Origin: Okapia johnstoni
Lineage: Eukaryota; Chordata; Mammalia; Artiodactyla; Giraffidae
Assembly: GCA_024291935.2 (NCBI GenBank)
Contig: CM044312.1
Location: 76,775,001 to 76,839,000, forward strand
DNA length: 64,000 nucleotides
Direction: 5' to 3'
The notes under the pieces are model-generated. The model worked only from the letters and a program-made list of their open reading frames with translations, did no database searches and was not told the origin of the DNA. This document shows positions 10,051 through 21,949 of the stretch, one piece after another (position 1 is the first letter of the stretch; every line of letters begins with the position of its first letter). The translations under genes and the position numbers were made by a program.

Positions 10051-12344
10051 GTCTTGTGGTGTGGTAGTAGAGTATGAAATGGGTGCAAAAGGATCTCTGA
10101 AATCTCATGTTTTAGCACATAAATTCATTCTTGACAAGCAAAAACAACAGTGATTCACTTTGGAAGTACCACAGTTTGAGAAAAATAGGGTATTTCTCCA
10201 CCCCCTTCAGTTACTCATATCCTAAATTCCATTGGTTTCTGCACTCCAAGGAAAAGCAAGAGATAAATGCATACTTTGGGTAATATGAAACTCCCTCCTT
10301 TCCCCTGCTTCCTGTCATGTCCTCATAATCTCCAACACTTGTTGGCTCACCACAAATTTGAACTTTACTCTGAATAGAGCAGCACTTCTGCTCATCAGTC
10401 TTTTAATGTAACCTTTATTGATTCAATCCCCCACCTCAAGCCACTTTGGAACTTCCTTTTTAAAACGCCAGTTTTCTATGCCCTTCTTCTCATCCTCATA
10501 GCAGACGACCCTGTCCTGTATTTTTCTGAGACTGTTTCAACTTGTCCATGTAGATCTTACCTAGATGAGAAATGTGTTTTTCCAGCTACAATGTGGTTTA
10601 CATACATACTTGTTGTTTTTATGAACATTTTCCCTTAATTATGATAACACTTTCATACATTTCAGTTTTATTTTCATTCTTTAAAGAAAACTAGAAATTT
10701 AGATATTTCTGTGTCAGAAAACAAAGTATGGTCACATGTTCTTTAGAACACAAGGTAATTTGAGGTGGAAGGGGAAAAAATTTAAGTAGTCTGCCCATAA
10801 ACTATGTTTTTTTAAAACATCTTATTAAAGCATCATTTTTAAAGATAATTTAAGAATTAAGACAATTTGCATAAAAATTATTTTGTGCTGTACTTTACAC
10901 CTTTAGATTTTCATTCAGAAATGTTAAATAGAAAGCCCATTTGAATGGCATATCTGTAGAGGAAATATTTTGATTTAACTTCATATATTTTCTATATTCT
11001 CTACATTTGAGCAGTTATACTTAAGAATGAAAAAATACAGTTACATGAGTGTGTCATAGTAACAATTTGGGATCTTGCAAATTAGACTTGCTCTTACTAC
11101 TTGTGATAGAGGTGCCTCAATATTTCTTTTAGTAAAACTTTGTTTAAAAGATATTTTCTTATCCTCTGTTTCATGTCTAAATTAAATTAATTAGCAGCTG
11201 TCAACTCCCAAGGAAAAATGTCAACACTAATCAAGACAACTTCTGAAGGTGTCGGCTTTCCTTCATTTATCTCCTGTCCCCAGAAGGTACAGAGCCATCA
11301 AGTGAAAAATTCCAGGTAATGACTGCTTTTGTCATCTGTTAAATGTGATTAGAATGCAGTTGCACAGACATGAATGTTGTTTCAAGCTGCCAAAGACACC
11401 TGTCTTTATTTTTTTAAGAAATAAAATAATAAATATTACAAGCCTTATGTTTACTATAGATCTGTACATGACAATTCACATAGTTTACCTCAATATACAG
11501 CACAGTAATAGTTTAAATATTTGATTCATTGAATCTGTTATATTGGGCATGTTCCATTGTTCCATAGATCTCTTCTGCAGCCTTTCCGATTCACAAACTA
11601 GGGCAGTTAAATAATCAATAATTTTTATTTCACTTTCTTCATCTTACAATATAATGGAAAGAATTTGTGAAGGCAATAAATACCTTTCTATATAAATTTA
11701 TTCATCTGTGAGAGTGAGAATTTTGCTCAGCCTTGAAGTTTTATTAGAGAAATGTCTTACTGTTATAACTGAAGTAACACCTTTAAGAATAGAGAATTCA
11801 GGAATTTTTCTAACTGAATTAATCATGTTACAAAAACACCAAGGTGACATTATTATATAGTTATAAGGAGGTTATTAATTTATTCTTCCAAGAAAATTTC
11901 AATAGAAAGGAAAATTAATCTAAAGCAAAGAAATGGCTTTAAGTATAATTCTCTAGATTAATCTTTTCTTTTGAAGCAGAGAATAACGCTGTATATATTA
12001 TATATAAATGAAATTGGCAATTATAAAAAGGCTGAGAGAGGGTTAATACACAATACTTATTAAGATGCACCTAACATTCATTTACTAAGTCCCTATAATG
12101 ATAACATATTGTCTGAATTTCAGAGCAAGGACAGTGTTTGAGATCATGTTGTTATTACCCTCATTTTAGGATTATGCTCAGTCCTGGAAAGGTTAAACCA
12201 TTTGCTTCAAACTCATCAACTAATGTTAATAGGCTTACATAATATTCAGCCTTTCTTACATGTAGGCCAGTTTTATTCCCAGTCAATTATTTTATTATAC
12301 TTTTTATTTCTATTATCATTATTTTTAGTAGAAGTAGCTAATGC
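10051..12344. other. Repeat-poor unique block
   Basis: About 2.3 kb without a recognised interspersed repeat and without a supported exon. At 11187-11200 a homeodomain-type core TAATTA sits one base from an E-box CAGCTG, inside a locally GC-richer patch (11190-11400). This could be regulatory DNA or simply unique sequence. Confidence 0.4.
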
Positions 12345-12735
12345 TTACTAGTGTTAGCAATATTCCAGACCCCCAATATGCTCAGTTCTTTACGTGGATC
12401 AAACTCTGAAATAATACCTACTGTTTACTCTCATGGTCAGATTAGTTATCAGAGGCATGAATTTATTCAGTAACTTGTCCAAAGTCATTTGAATAAGTGG
12501 CAGAGTGTTCTTACAAGTTTTGAAATTGTTTTCTCATGGTATCTGATTTTATTCTTATAGCAATTTTATTGCATATATAGAGCTGGAATGGCAATATCAA
12601 ACTTTACAAATGAGGAAGTCAAGTTTCCAAGAAGCTAACTTACTTATCTAAGGCCACACATCTAGTAAGTGGCAAATATATGAGTTGAACCAAAGTCTCC
12701 AGCACTTGGTCTCTTGCTCTTTGCATTATATAACA
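12345..12735 (+). repeat. Ancient MIR/L2-class repeat remnants
   Basis: Two successive blocks carry the degenerate 'tacagatgaggaaactgagg...cttgcccaaggtcacac...agtaagtggcagag' pattern. One is at 12400-12500 (AACTTGTCCAAAGTCATTTG, AAGTGGCAGAG) and a clearer one at 12590-12700 (CAAATGAGGAAGTCAAG, TCTAAGGCCACACATCTAG, TAAGTGGCAAATAT). Old; exact family uncertain. Confidence 0.5.
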
Positions 12736-12959
12736 TAATGGTGTTTTAGGCATGTAGATATTATAAGAATTATTAAGTCACGTTCTTATTGTTAAAGTGC
12801 TAATGCTATGGCATGTCACTAAATTAGGTTTTAGATTTCAATTAATTCTTTGTCAAACTAATGTAAGGAGCAATTAAAAGTAATGCCTATTCAAAATAAA
12901 AACAAAGTATAAACAAAGGTTTATATCCCCTAGAGTATGCTATAAGTCTGTTTAATACC

Positions 12960-13160
12960 TATTTATATATCAAAATCCCAGCAGTCTTTTCTTCTGGGTA
13001 TATACTGATCCTAAAATTTATATAGAAATTCACAGGGCCCAGAATAGTCAAAGTCACATTAAAAATGAAAAAAAAAAAAAAAAACAACCCAAAGTTGGAA
13101 GACTTACACTATCTGATTTCAAAACTTAGTATAAAACTACAAAAATCAAGACAACACAGT
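12960..13160 (+). mobile_element. L1M ORF2 fragment (left part of an interrupted L1)
   Basis: TCCTAAAATTTATATAGAAA, AGGGCCCAGAATAGTCAAAG, AAAGTTGGAAGACTTACACT, ATCTGATTTCAAAACTTAG and AAATCAAGACAACACAGTAC follow L1 ORF2 order. An A16 run at 13068-13084 has expanded inside it. The element resumes near 13470. Confidence 0.75.
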
Positions 13161-13449
13161 ACTGAGATCTTAGTGCTCTGTACATAATAGGTACCCCGTA
13201 GAATTTTGTCAAATATGTGCATAAATAAAAACAAATGAATGTCATTGACTAAATGCTATGTGACTAAATCCAAACATGATCTGCTTATTCTTGATTACTA
13301 AATTGTAAATGAAATTCTCTACAGGAAATCTATGTAATTGGCTAATATTTCTCTTAAATTATAACAAGAGAATATACAATCATTTTATCTCTAAAAGTCC
13401 AGAACACATCTTGTTTTCTTTAAAATAGTTTGAACTTAAAAAAAAAAAA
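13161..13449. repeat. A-tailed interruption inside an old L1
   Basis: About 290 bases that do not follow L1 ORF2 separate the two L1 parts. The segment ends in A12 at 13438-13449, the signature of a retrotransposed insertion in plus orientation. It includes a short MIR/L2-like phrase (CTGTACATAATAGGTACC). No convincing target-site duplication was found, so it may instead be a badly diverged or swapped L1 segment. Confidence 0.35.
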
Positions 13450-13469
13450 GGTAATGGAGGTATTGGCCA

Positions 13470-14512
13470 CAGGGTAGGTATTTGAATCAATGAAACAGAA
13501 TTTGGAGTTTAAAAATTAATCCTTACATTTTTGGTTATTTATTTCTGACAAAGGTGCCAAGAATACTCAATGGGGAAAAATGTTGTCTCTTATACCAAAT
13601 GCTGTTTGGACAGTTGGATATCTGCATACAAAAAATGAACTTAGATCTTTGAACAGCACTTGAACAACACTTTTCAAAATGAAGTTAAAATGGATCATAG
13701 ACCTAAATTTAAGAGCTAAAATTATAAAACTTCTAGAAGAAAAATATATGAAAAATTTTCGTGACTGTCTGGGTTAGGAAAATAGTTCTTAGATACAACA
13801 ATAAAGGCACAACCTATAGAAGAAAATAGTAAGATTTCATCAAAAATAAAAACTTTATTTGTAAAGGACTCCATTAAAAATAGACTAATCACAAAGAGAA
13901 AATATTTCAAATTATATATTTGATTAAATACTTGTAAACAGGATGGATTCAAAACAAAACAAAATGAAAAACCTCTTACAGCTAATTGATAAGAAGACAA
14001 ATAACTAAATCTTTAAAAATTGGTAAAGGACTTGAACAGACATTCCACCAAAGAAGATATATGAATGGCTAATAAGCACATGAAGAGATGTATAACATCA
14101 TTAGCCATCAGTAAAATGAAAGTTAAAACCACTATATACCAATTTGTGTGGCTGTAATTAAACGCCAACAATGGCAAGTGTGAATGAGGATGTGGTGAAA
14201 TGGTAGAGCTAACATGGAAGAACTCTTTGGTAGTTTCTTTAAGAGTTAAATATAAATTTATAAAAATTTATATATGATCCATCAGCTCCACTCCCAGGAA
14301 TGTACCAAGAAAAATGTGATGTACCTGGAAGTTGGATATAGGGAAAAGGATTAATAGCAAAAAGGCTTAAAGGAATCTTTGGAGTGATAAAATGTTTTAA
14401 AATTGTTTGTTGTGATTCACAATACTATATAGTATCTGAAAATTATGGAATTGTAAAGTTATAACGGATAGGTTTTATGATACACAAATTATACCTCAAT
14501 GAAGTTGTAAAA
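13470..14512 (+). mobile_element. L1M LINE, ORF2 end and 3' UTR
   Basis: The L1 ORF2 C-terminal and 3' region is read in order: TTTCTGACAAAGGTGCCAAG, ACTCAATGGGGAAAAATG, TTAAAATGGATCATAGACC, ATTATAAAACTTCTAGAAG, CATTCCACCAAAGAAGATAT, TAAGCACATGAAGAGATG, ATCATTAGCCATCAGTAAAA and GAGGATGTGGTGAAATGG. It is an old L1M copy with many stops. The 92-residue minus-strand frame at 13722-14000 is antisense chance. Confidence 0.85.
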
Positions 14513-15733
14513 GAGTCACATAATTTTTAATTACAATAACCTAAAAAAGAACATTATGTAAATAAGAATTACCTTTATTCCAAAGTAGATAATTTATGGC
14601 TTTGGGGAGGAGGGGCAGGGACATGGTGTTTCTATGGGGGACAGCAGAAAGGAAAATTTTCAGAAGATACCAGTGAGATTGTGGTGAATTACAGAATGCT
14701 TTTTTACCCTTTCCCTCTTCCGCTGACCTCCTTTTTCTGCTGCCATCTTTCACACATTCTTGTTATACAAGAAGCCAAGAGCAGGTCAAGGGATGTCACT
14801 TTATATTTTTAAACAGAGAGGCCCAACAGGTTAACCTTTGCATTGGCATTTGAACTTATTCCTGACAAATACATCAATCAAGATGAGAAAGTTATGTGAG
14901 CAGATGTGTATCAGCATTTAAAAAAAAAAAATTGTTATGTCATACTGATCAATATTTTTCAAATGTTACTGACATATATAGGTTTATGCTTGTTTTACAT
15001 TTCTGTAACTCTGTAATGAGTTACAGAATATTTAAGATATACATTATTAACTCCACAAATTAAATAAAAGATGATTTGGAATATCTTAGACACAAGGCTT
15101 AAACCTTTAAATATTAGATATCATATTCCATATAAAAAATAGAAAATAATAGTTGCTTTGTCTCTTAACTGTAATAAAATACCGTCGAGTTTCATTATTA
15201 AAAACTAGGAAAAGGAATTTAAAAAGTTGAACTTTAAAATTAATGAAATCAAAATTGAATAATAAAGTCTAAAAGCTTATTCTTTAAACATACCAGTAAG
15301 ACAAATGCAGGTAATCTTTTTCAAGTTCTAATAAAGGTAAAAGAGAGAGAAAATATATACAATTTTTAAAAAAAATACCTAAACGTAAAGAAGTGACTTT
15401 TTAAAAAATTGAGAACGCTACATGTTACTAGGTATGAATATGAAATACAGGGAAAATATATGACTTGTACTAAGAAGAAATAGTCCAAAATTTGCCCAAG
15501 AGGAAATGAAAAACTTCAATCTAGCAAGTATGAAAGAAGAAATGAGGTATAATTCAAAGCACTATCATCAAAAAGAGTCATTTAATCTTCAAAAAACAGA
15601 TAATTCCCATGTTACTTAAGTTTTCCCAGGTGTACAAAAAGTTCCTCATTTTATTATATAACATGAGCATGACTTTTATAACAAAAAACCCAAAAGGCAT
15701 TTACAGATCAATCTTGCTAATGATTATTCTGTG
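14513..15733. other. Unique AT-rich DNA, nothing recognised
   Basis: No repeat family or exon seen. An 11-bp-arm stem-loop (TTCTGTAACTC / GAGTTACAGAA, 6-nt loop) sits at 15001-15028. The 70-residue minus frame at 14541-14753 shows no domain. Confidence 0.45.
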
Positions 15734-16699
15734 ACATCTGGTATTCCCATCTCCTTCAGAATTTTCCACAGTTTATTGTGATCCACACAGTCAAAGGCTT
15801 TGGCATAGTCAACAAAGCAGAAGTAGATGTTTTCCTGGAACTCTCTTGCTTTTTCGATGATCCAGCAGATGTTGGCAATTTGATCTCTGGTTCCTGTGCC
15901 CTTTATAAATCAAACTTTAACATCTGGAAGTTCACAGGTCATGTATTGTTGAAGCCTGGCATGGAGAATTTTGAACATTACTTTACTAGCATGTGAGATG
16001 AGTGCAATTGTGTGGTAGTTTGAGCATTCTTTGGCATTGCCTTTCTTTCAGATTGGAAAGAAAACTTACCTTTTCCAGTCCTGTGGCCACTGCTGAGTTT
16101 TCCAAATTTGCTGGCATATTGAGTGCAACACTTTCACAGCATCATCTTTAGGATTTGAAACAGCTCAATTGGAATTCCATCACCTCCACTAGCTTTGTTT
16201 GTAGTGATGCTTCCTAAGGCCCACTTGATTTCACATTCCAGGATGTCTGGCTCTAGGTAAGTGATCACACCATCGTAATTATCTGGGTCAAGGAGATCTT
16301 TTTTGTACGGTTCTCCTGTGTATTCTTGCCACCTCTTCTTAATATCTTCTGTTTATGTTAGGTCCATATCATTTCTGTCTTTTATTGAGCCCATTTTTGC
16401 ATGAAATATTCCCCTGGTATCTCTAATTTTCTTGAAGAGTTCTCTAGTCTTTTCCATTCTATTGTTATCCTCTATTTCTTTGCACTGATCACTGAGGAAG
16501 ACTTTCTTATCTCTCCTTGATATTCTTTGGAACTCTGCATTCAGATAGATTATCTTTCCTTCCCTCTTTTGCTTTTTGCTTCTCTTCTTTTCACAGCTGT
16601 TTGTAAGGCCTCCTCAGACAGCCATTTTGCTTTATTGCATTTCTTTTTCTTTGGGATGGTCATGCTCCCTGTCTCCTGTGCAATGTCACAAACCTCCAT

Positions 16700-16921
16700 T
16701 CATAGTTCATCAGGCACTCTATCTATCAGATCTAGTTCCTTAAATATATTTGTCACTTCTACTGTATAATCATTAGGGATTTGATTTAGGTCATACCTGT
16801 ATGGTCTAATGGTTTTTCCTACTCTCTTCAATTTAAGTCTGAATTTGGCAATAAGGAGTTCATGATCTGATCCACAGTCAGCTCCTGGTCTTGTTTTTGC
16901 TGACTGTATAGAGCTTCTCAA
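16700..16921 (-). pseudogene. Bov-B endonuclease C-terminal part
   Basis: A 73-residue frame containing GADCGSDHELLIAKFRLKL, whose S-D-H triplet is the C-terminal catalytic signature of the endonuclease domain (the His activates water). After it comes the linker toward the RT. It is separated from the N-terminal half (17229-17705) by about 300 bases with frame breaks. It ends at a stop shortly after DRVPDEL. It is the same dead gene as the preceding entry, not a separate one. Confidence 0.85.
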
Positions 16922-17228
16922 TCTTTGGCTGCAAAGAATATAATCAATCTGATTTCGATGTTGACCATCTGGTGATGTCCATGTGTAGAGTCTTCTCTTG
17001 TATTGTTGGAAGAGGGTGTTTGCGATGACCAGTGCATTCTCTTGGCAGAACTCTATTAGCCTTTGCTCTGCTTCATTCTGTACTCCAAGGCCAAATTTGC
17101 TTGTTACTTCAGGTATTTCTTGAATTCCTACTTTTGCATTCCAGTCCGCTTTAATGAAAAGGACATCTTTTTTTGGGTGTCTATTCTAGAAGGTCTTGTA
17201 CGTCTGCATAGAACCATTCAACTTCAGC

Positions 17229-17705
17229 TTATTCAGCATTACTGGTCGGGGCATAGACTTGGATTACCATGATATTGAATGGTTTGCCTTGAAAACGAAC
17301 AGAGATCATTCTGTCATTTTTGAGATTGCATCCAAGTGCTGCATTTTGGACTCTTTTGTTGACTATGATGGCTACTCCATTTCTTCTAAGGGATTCTTGC
17401 CTGCAGTAGTAGATATAATGGTCACCTGAGTTAAATTCATGCATTCTAGTCCATTTTATTTCTCTGATTCCTGAAACGTCGACCTTCACTCTTGCTATCT
17501 CCTGTTTGGTCACTTCCAATTTGCCTTGATTCATGGATCTAACGTTCCAGGTTCCCATGCAATACTGCTCTCTACAGCATTGGACCTTCCTTCCATCACC
17601 CGTCACATCCACAACTGAGTGTTGTTTTTGCTTTGGCTCCATCCCATCATTCTCTCTGGAGTTATTTCTCCACTGATCTCCATTAGCATATTGGGCACCT
17701 ACCAA
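17229..17705 (-). pseudogene. Bov-B endonuclease domain, N-terminal part
   Basis: A 158-residue frame from the Bov-B polyprotein. Residues 50-157 are the start of an exonuclease-endonuclease-phosphatase (APE-type) domain, which nicks target DNA in non-LTR retrotransposition. Visible family motifs are TWNVRS (catalytic Asn near residue 54), IREIKW (metal-binding Glu near 82) and QVYAPTS (Tyr near 151). Residues 1-49 are the linker upstream of the domain. The frame ends at an in-frame TAA just after SNAE, where related copies continue with a GAA codon. An extra A in an A-run a little downstream then shifts the frame. The remainder of the domain appears at 16700-16921. Not functional. Confidence 0.85.
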
Positions 17706-18350
17706 CCTGGGGAGTTCATCTTTAGTTGTCCTATCTTTTTGCCTTTCATACTGTTCATCTCAAGGCAAGAATACTGAAGTAGTTTGCCAGTCCCTTCTCC
17801 AGTGGACCACATTTTGTCAGAACTCTCCACCATGACCCGTCCATCTTGGGTGGCCCTACATGGCACTGGCTCATAGTTTCATTGAGTTAGACAAGGCTGT
17901 GGTCCATGTGATTAGATTGGTTAGTTTTCTGTCATTGTGGTTTTCAGTCTCTGCCCTCTTATGGAGAAGGATGAGAGGCTTATGACAGTTCCCTGATGGG
18001 ACAGAGTGAATGAGGGGGAAAATGGGTCTTGTTCTGATAGGCAGGGCCATGCTCTGTAAATCTTTAATCCAATTTTCTGTTAATGTGGAGGTGTGTTCCC
18101 TCCCTGCTATTTACCTGGGGCCAAACTATGGTGGAGGTAATGAAGATAATTGTGACCTCCCTCAAAAGATCCCACGCATGTACTCCTGCAGTCCGTGCCT
18201 CCAACCCTGCAGCAGGCCAACACTGACCCACGTCTTCACTGGAGACTCCTGGACACCCACAGGCAAGTCCGGGACAGTCTCCTGTGGGGTCACTGTTCCT
18301 TTCTCCTGGGTCCTGGTGCACAAGGTTCTGTTGTGCACTCTTGGAGGGCA

Positions 18351-20982
18351 CAACAGGCTACGTAAAAATGTGCATTAATTTGTACTTTAAGGTTTCCAAT
18401 TAAAGGAAGTGAACTGTAACTATGGGATAAAATAAAATTATAAAAAATGAGAAAAATATCAGTGGCAGTCTAACAATGTAATCCATCTTAGATATCTTTC
18501 TCTAGACCTCAGGAACTGTGGTACTAAAAACTATTAAAGCATAAGAAGTATCTCTCACCATAGTGAGATTTGTCCTTACTCAGCTAAGAACATGATTAGG
18601 CAAAGAATCCCTGACCCACCCTGACTACTTCTATGTGGAAATACTTTCTTCTTTTGAACACTTACAATCTTCTTTAACTTAATTTTTCCTGTCAACCTTT
18701 GAACATATAACGCTACCAATCTGTTATTCACTGACTATATGTGTAGTAACTAATACCTGGCATTTAAACAAAGATATTTGCATTTTCATCTTTTGTAGGT
18801 TGAACATCTCTTTAATGGGGTAGAATGAATAACTATATTTACTGCTATAAAACATGTTCAAATACCAGGAAATGAGTATGGAGAGATTGTCTGTGGAAGC
18901 TTCTCTTTTTTTTCTTAAAAAAAAAAATCCTCCAAATTACATGGCATAATTAAGATCAAACTTGTAGTTACAACTTCTTTAGCCCTTTTTATGTGGTTTA
19001 GTGTTTTGTGTATAGGAGAACAAGGGGAAGGCAATGAAAATGAAAATTGATTTTAATCTCCCCCTACTTCTCTAAAGAGAAAAAAACTAGCTAAACTTGT
19101 TTTGGAATGCAGAGGCTCTTTCTCAGTGAAGACTAAGAAAAACTGCAGGCTTAACACGGATCTTCAGTGTAACCATTTTCTGTGTGAAATAGGCATGAGG
19201 AAGACAACATACTGGCTCTGTAGTGCTGGAATTCGCAGTTTCATGAAGGAGATATACAGAAGTGGTAGGTATTTCCACAGAAGTGTATGCTCAAAAATGC
19301 AATGAGAAGACAAAAGAAAGGTGCTTAGTGCCACCTTGGGAGGTGCTTCCGGAAAAGAAAGGTTTCCTAGAGGAGAAGATGGTTGAGTTGAACCTTGAAG
19401 GAAGGAGAGGACTGGAGCCGCTGGAAAGCATGCATTGCAACATGTACAACGTCCAAAGTGGAAATGAAAAAACATCTAACTATATACAGACAGACTCTGC
19501 CTTTTTCTTCTTTGCCCTGTGTTGCCTCCTGTTAAATACATAGAAACCTTCCTTTAGAAGAATGTGGTCCCACATCGTGTGGTTTTAATCCATTAGAATA
19601 AAATTCAGGCCAGGATGGGGATAGTGTGTGCACGGCGGTGTCTGTTCACGTAAAGATGCCTTCTGCTTTAGAGAGTATGTGCTTTTAAAAGGACTTGGAA
19701 ACAGTCCAATCTTTTCTGCTGACTCTGTTGTCTACATAGCGAATTAGGAAAGACAGTGTTGGTTCTGCTAGATTTTATCTTAATCTTCACATGGATTCTT
19801 TTATTACTTAATGTTCTTTAGGAATGGTCCAGAAAAGAATACCAGAGTGTGTTTTTTCCTCTCTTTTCTTTTATTGGACTGCTCATATATACAATACACT
19901 TACAAACAGCAGGTTTCAATCTATCTCTTGGAAACAGTGATTGTGCTTTTAAATTAGATGCTCTGCTTGTAAGAGGGACCTAGTATTTATATATGTGTGT
20001 GTGTGTAATCTCCAAGCTCCTGCAGGTGGAATGCTGCAGGAGAGTTCTATAGGACTAAAGGTTAGGTTTTAAATATTAGTCAAATATGAAGTTGTATTTC
20101 AGGGATTTTTCAAAAAAAAAAACTTTGCAGTTGCAAGTATCGGTCCATAAATTGTTGCCAGAAAGTGAACCACCAAATTTAATTTCATGTAGATTTCTGA
20201 TGATTTCACAAACAGCTTAACTATGTAGAGTAATAATAATATGCTAACATTTTCCACAAATGACAGGTAAATGTTTGTACCTGGTTGTCTTTTTTCCCCT
20301 GAAAAGATCATATATTCTTACAAAATGTTTCCTGATTTGAAAATTCCACATATCTAAAGGACAGATTGTGGTCCTTTAGTAACAGAATGAGTTCTTTAGG
20401 ATTTGCTTCATATAATCTCATCTTTTCCCTTTTGTACTCTGCATACTTAACACTCACATGCTAATATTAGCACTAATGCCTTAGGCCTAAATAGCAATAA
20501 TTACTGGATGACATACTGGCTTCTATTTAAGTTGACAACTCAATAACTTGACATATGCATTACATCTCTATTACACTGGAATCTAAATGGCACTTTATAA
20601 AGCATTCCTTTTATATTTAGTTCACTGACTGATCAGACTGGAGCTTATGCTCATCATGTGTCTGTTAAATACTAGTGGATGTGTCATTATTTCTAAGACC
20701 TTGCCAGTGGTAGATAATGGAATCATGGAAAGCTGTGTTTACAGAGAAATGCTGGGATTTTTATAATATGTGTTTCTTGAACAAGAAAAAGTCAAAGACA
20801 TTTTTACAATTTTTTAACATGTGTAGAAAATGCCATAAGTAGAAAATGCCATACTTAAGAAATTCAGTCTGGAATATAAGACATATAAATTTTTTCCCCT
20901 CACAGTTGTTCAACAAATAAATCTACTTTAGAAAATTATTTTTATGTTTTATAAAGTTTTGTTTTAGCAGCATTTCAATTAT
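18351..20982. other. Unique DNA with scattered small repeats
   Basis: Around 19340-19420 an old-repeat phrase (CCTAGAGGAGAAGATGG, TTGAACCTTGAAGGAAGG) is recognisable but unnamed. At 20017-20042 there is a perfect 9-bp-arm hairpin (CTCCTGCAG / CTGCAGGAG). At 20823-20854 there is a 16-base tandem pair (GTAGAAAATGCCATAA / ..TAC). A short (TG)n lies near 19993-20006. The overlapping open frames at 19102-19543 show no domain. Confidence 0.4.
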
Positions 20983-20999
20983 CAATATGAAGAGCATAA

Positions 21000-21205
21000 A
21001 GAAAGTGAAGTTGCTCAGTCGTGTCCGACTTTTTGTGACCCCGTGAACTGTAGCCTACCAGGCCCCTCTGTCCATGGGATTCTCCAGGCAAGAATATTGG
21101 AGTGGGTTGCCATTTCCTTCTCTAGGGGACCTTCCTGACCAAGGGATCGGACCCAGGTCTCCCACATTGCAGGCAGACACTTTACCCTCTGAGCCACCAG
21201 GGAAG
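21000..21205 (-). mobile_element. Bov-tA SINE with 17-bp target-site duplication
   Basis: The tRNA-Glu-derived head lies at the right edge (reverse of GCTTCCCTGGTGGCTCAGAG), followed leftward by the Bov-A body to AAGTTGCTCAGTCGTGTCCG. It is flanked by a perfect 17-bp duplication CAATATGAAGAGCATAA at 20983-20999 and 21206-21222, which fixes both ends. The head keeps recognisable pol III A-box and B-box positions. A fairly recent insertion judging by the intact duplication. Confidence 0.96.
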
Positions 21206-21222
21206 CAATATGAAGAGCATAA

Positions 21223-21949
21223 TATTAATAATTATAAAATATGTATATCTGTTTTTGTTACCTAAACCTCACACAGCTTGGAATATTTCAATCTATTCTA
21301 CAATATAAGTGAAGTTGAACATATGAACATTCTTTCTCTGCTTCATTCTCCTCCTGCCTTAATCCTCTTTTCACCTTAACCCTTCTCCTTTCTCCTCTTT
21401 TGCCTCCAAAAGACATTAGGCTGGGGTAGTAATGATGGCAGGCACAGGGTTTATGTGGAATGAGGTCGTTAGTGTGGGCAGATGTGGCCAGTAATGACAG
21501 CCCATGCAGAGATTGTGTGTCAGAGTGAAGTAGTAAGGGCAGCCTTCAAGTTTTGGGAGATTAGTCACACACAGGGAATTTATCAAAACACTAAATATAT
21601 TCAGGATATTGGAAACTAAGTTTCTCAATGATAGAGAATGAAGGCACAAATATTAGTAGATTTTGACATTGAAACACCACATTAATGATGAGCTTATCAA
21701 CTTCTAAATACCAACTCTCCACTAAAAAGCACCATAGACTACTAGGGAAACAGGTGATTTTAGTACTGCCAGAAATATCTTGTTGGGACAGTAAGGAACA
21801 ACTCAAACAAAAATGGGAGTACAATAAAAGGATTCATAAGTCAGTTTTAAAGGGTTCATATTGGCCAAAGAAAAGTCAGTCTAACTATTTATTTATACAA
21901 TGATACTAACGGACAATTAGAGAGAAATCAATGAATACACACTGATTTA
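21223..21949. other. Unique DNA, nothing recognised
   Basis: Open frames on both strands (77, 77 and 72 residues) overlap each other and have no domain. No repeat family identified. Confidence 0.4.

Larger units (their letters stand above)
15734..18350 (-). mobile_element. Bov-B LINE, long copy missing its 3' end
   Basis: Read on the minus strand, this runs from the Bov-B 5' region (about 18350-17750, with blocks such as TTTACCTGGGGCCAAACTAT on the plus strand), through the apurinic-type endonuclease domain (17705-16700), into the reverse transcriptase (16500-15734). It stops inside the RT domain. The 3' third, including the palm catalytic region, C-terminus and the CTGAACTG tail seen in the other copies, is absent. 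That is the opposite of usual 5' truncation. At the 5' edge a 9-bp inverted repeat (18328-18336 / 18348-18356) is present. Coding frames are broken by stops and indels. Confidence 0.9.

Noticed and set aside
18010..18378. 122-residue plus frame and overlapping minus frames in the same interval
   Set aside because: They lie in the Bov-B 5' region, read in both directions, and show no domain.
19262..19543. 93-residue plus frame with overlapping 103-residue minus frame
   Set aside because: Mutually overlapping frames in an old repeat-like segment; no coding signature.
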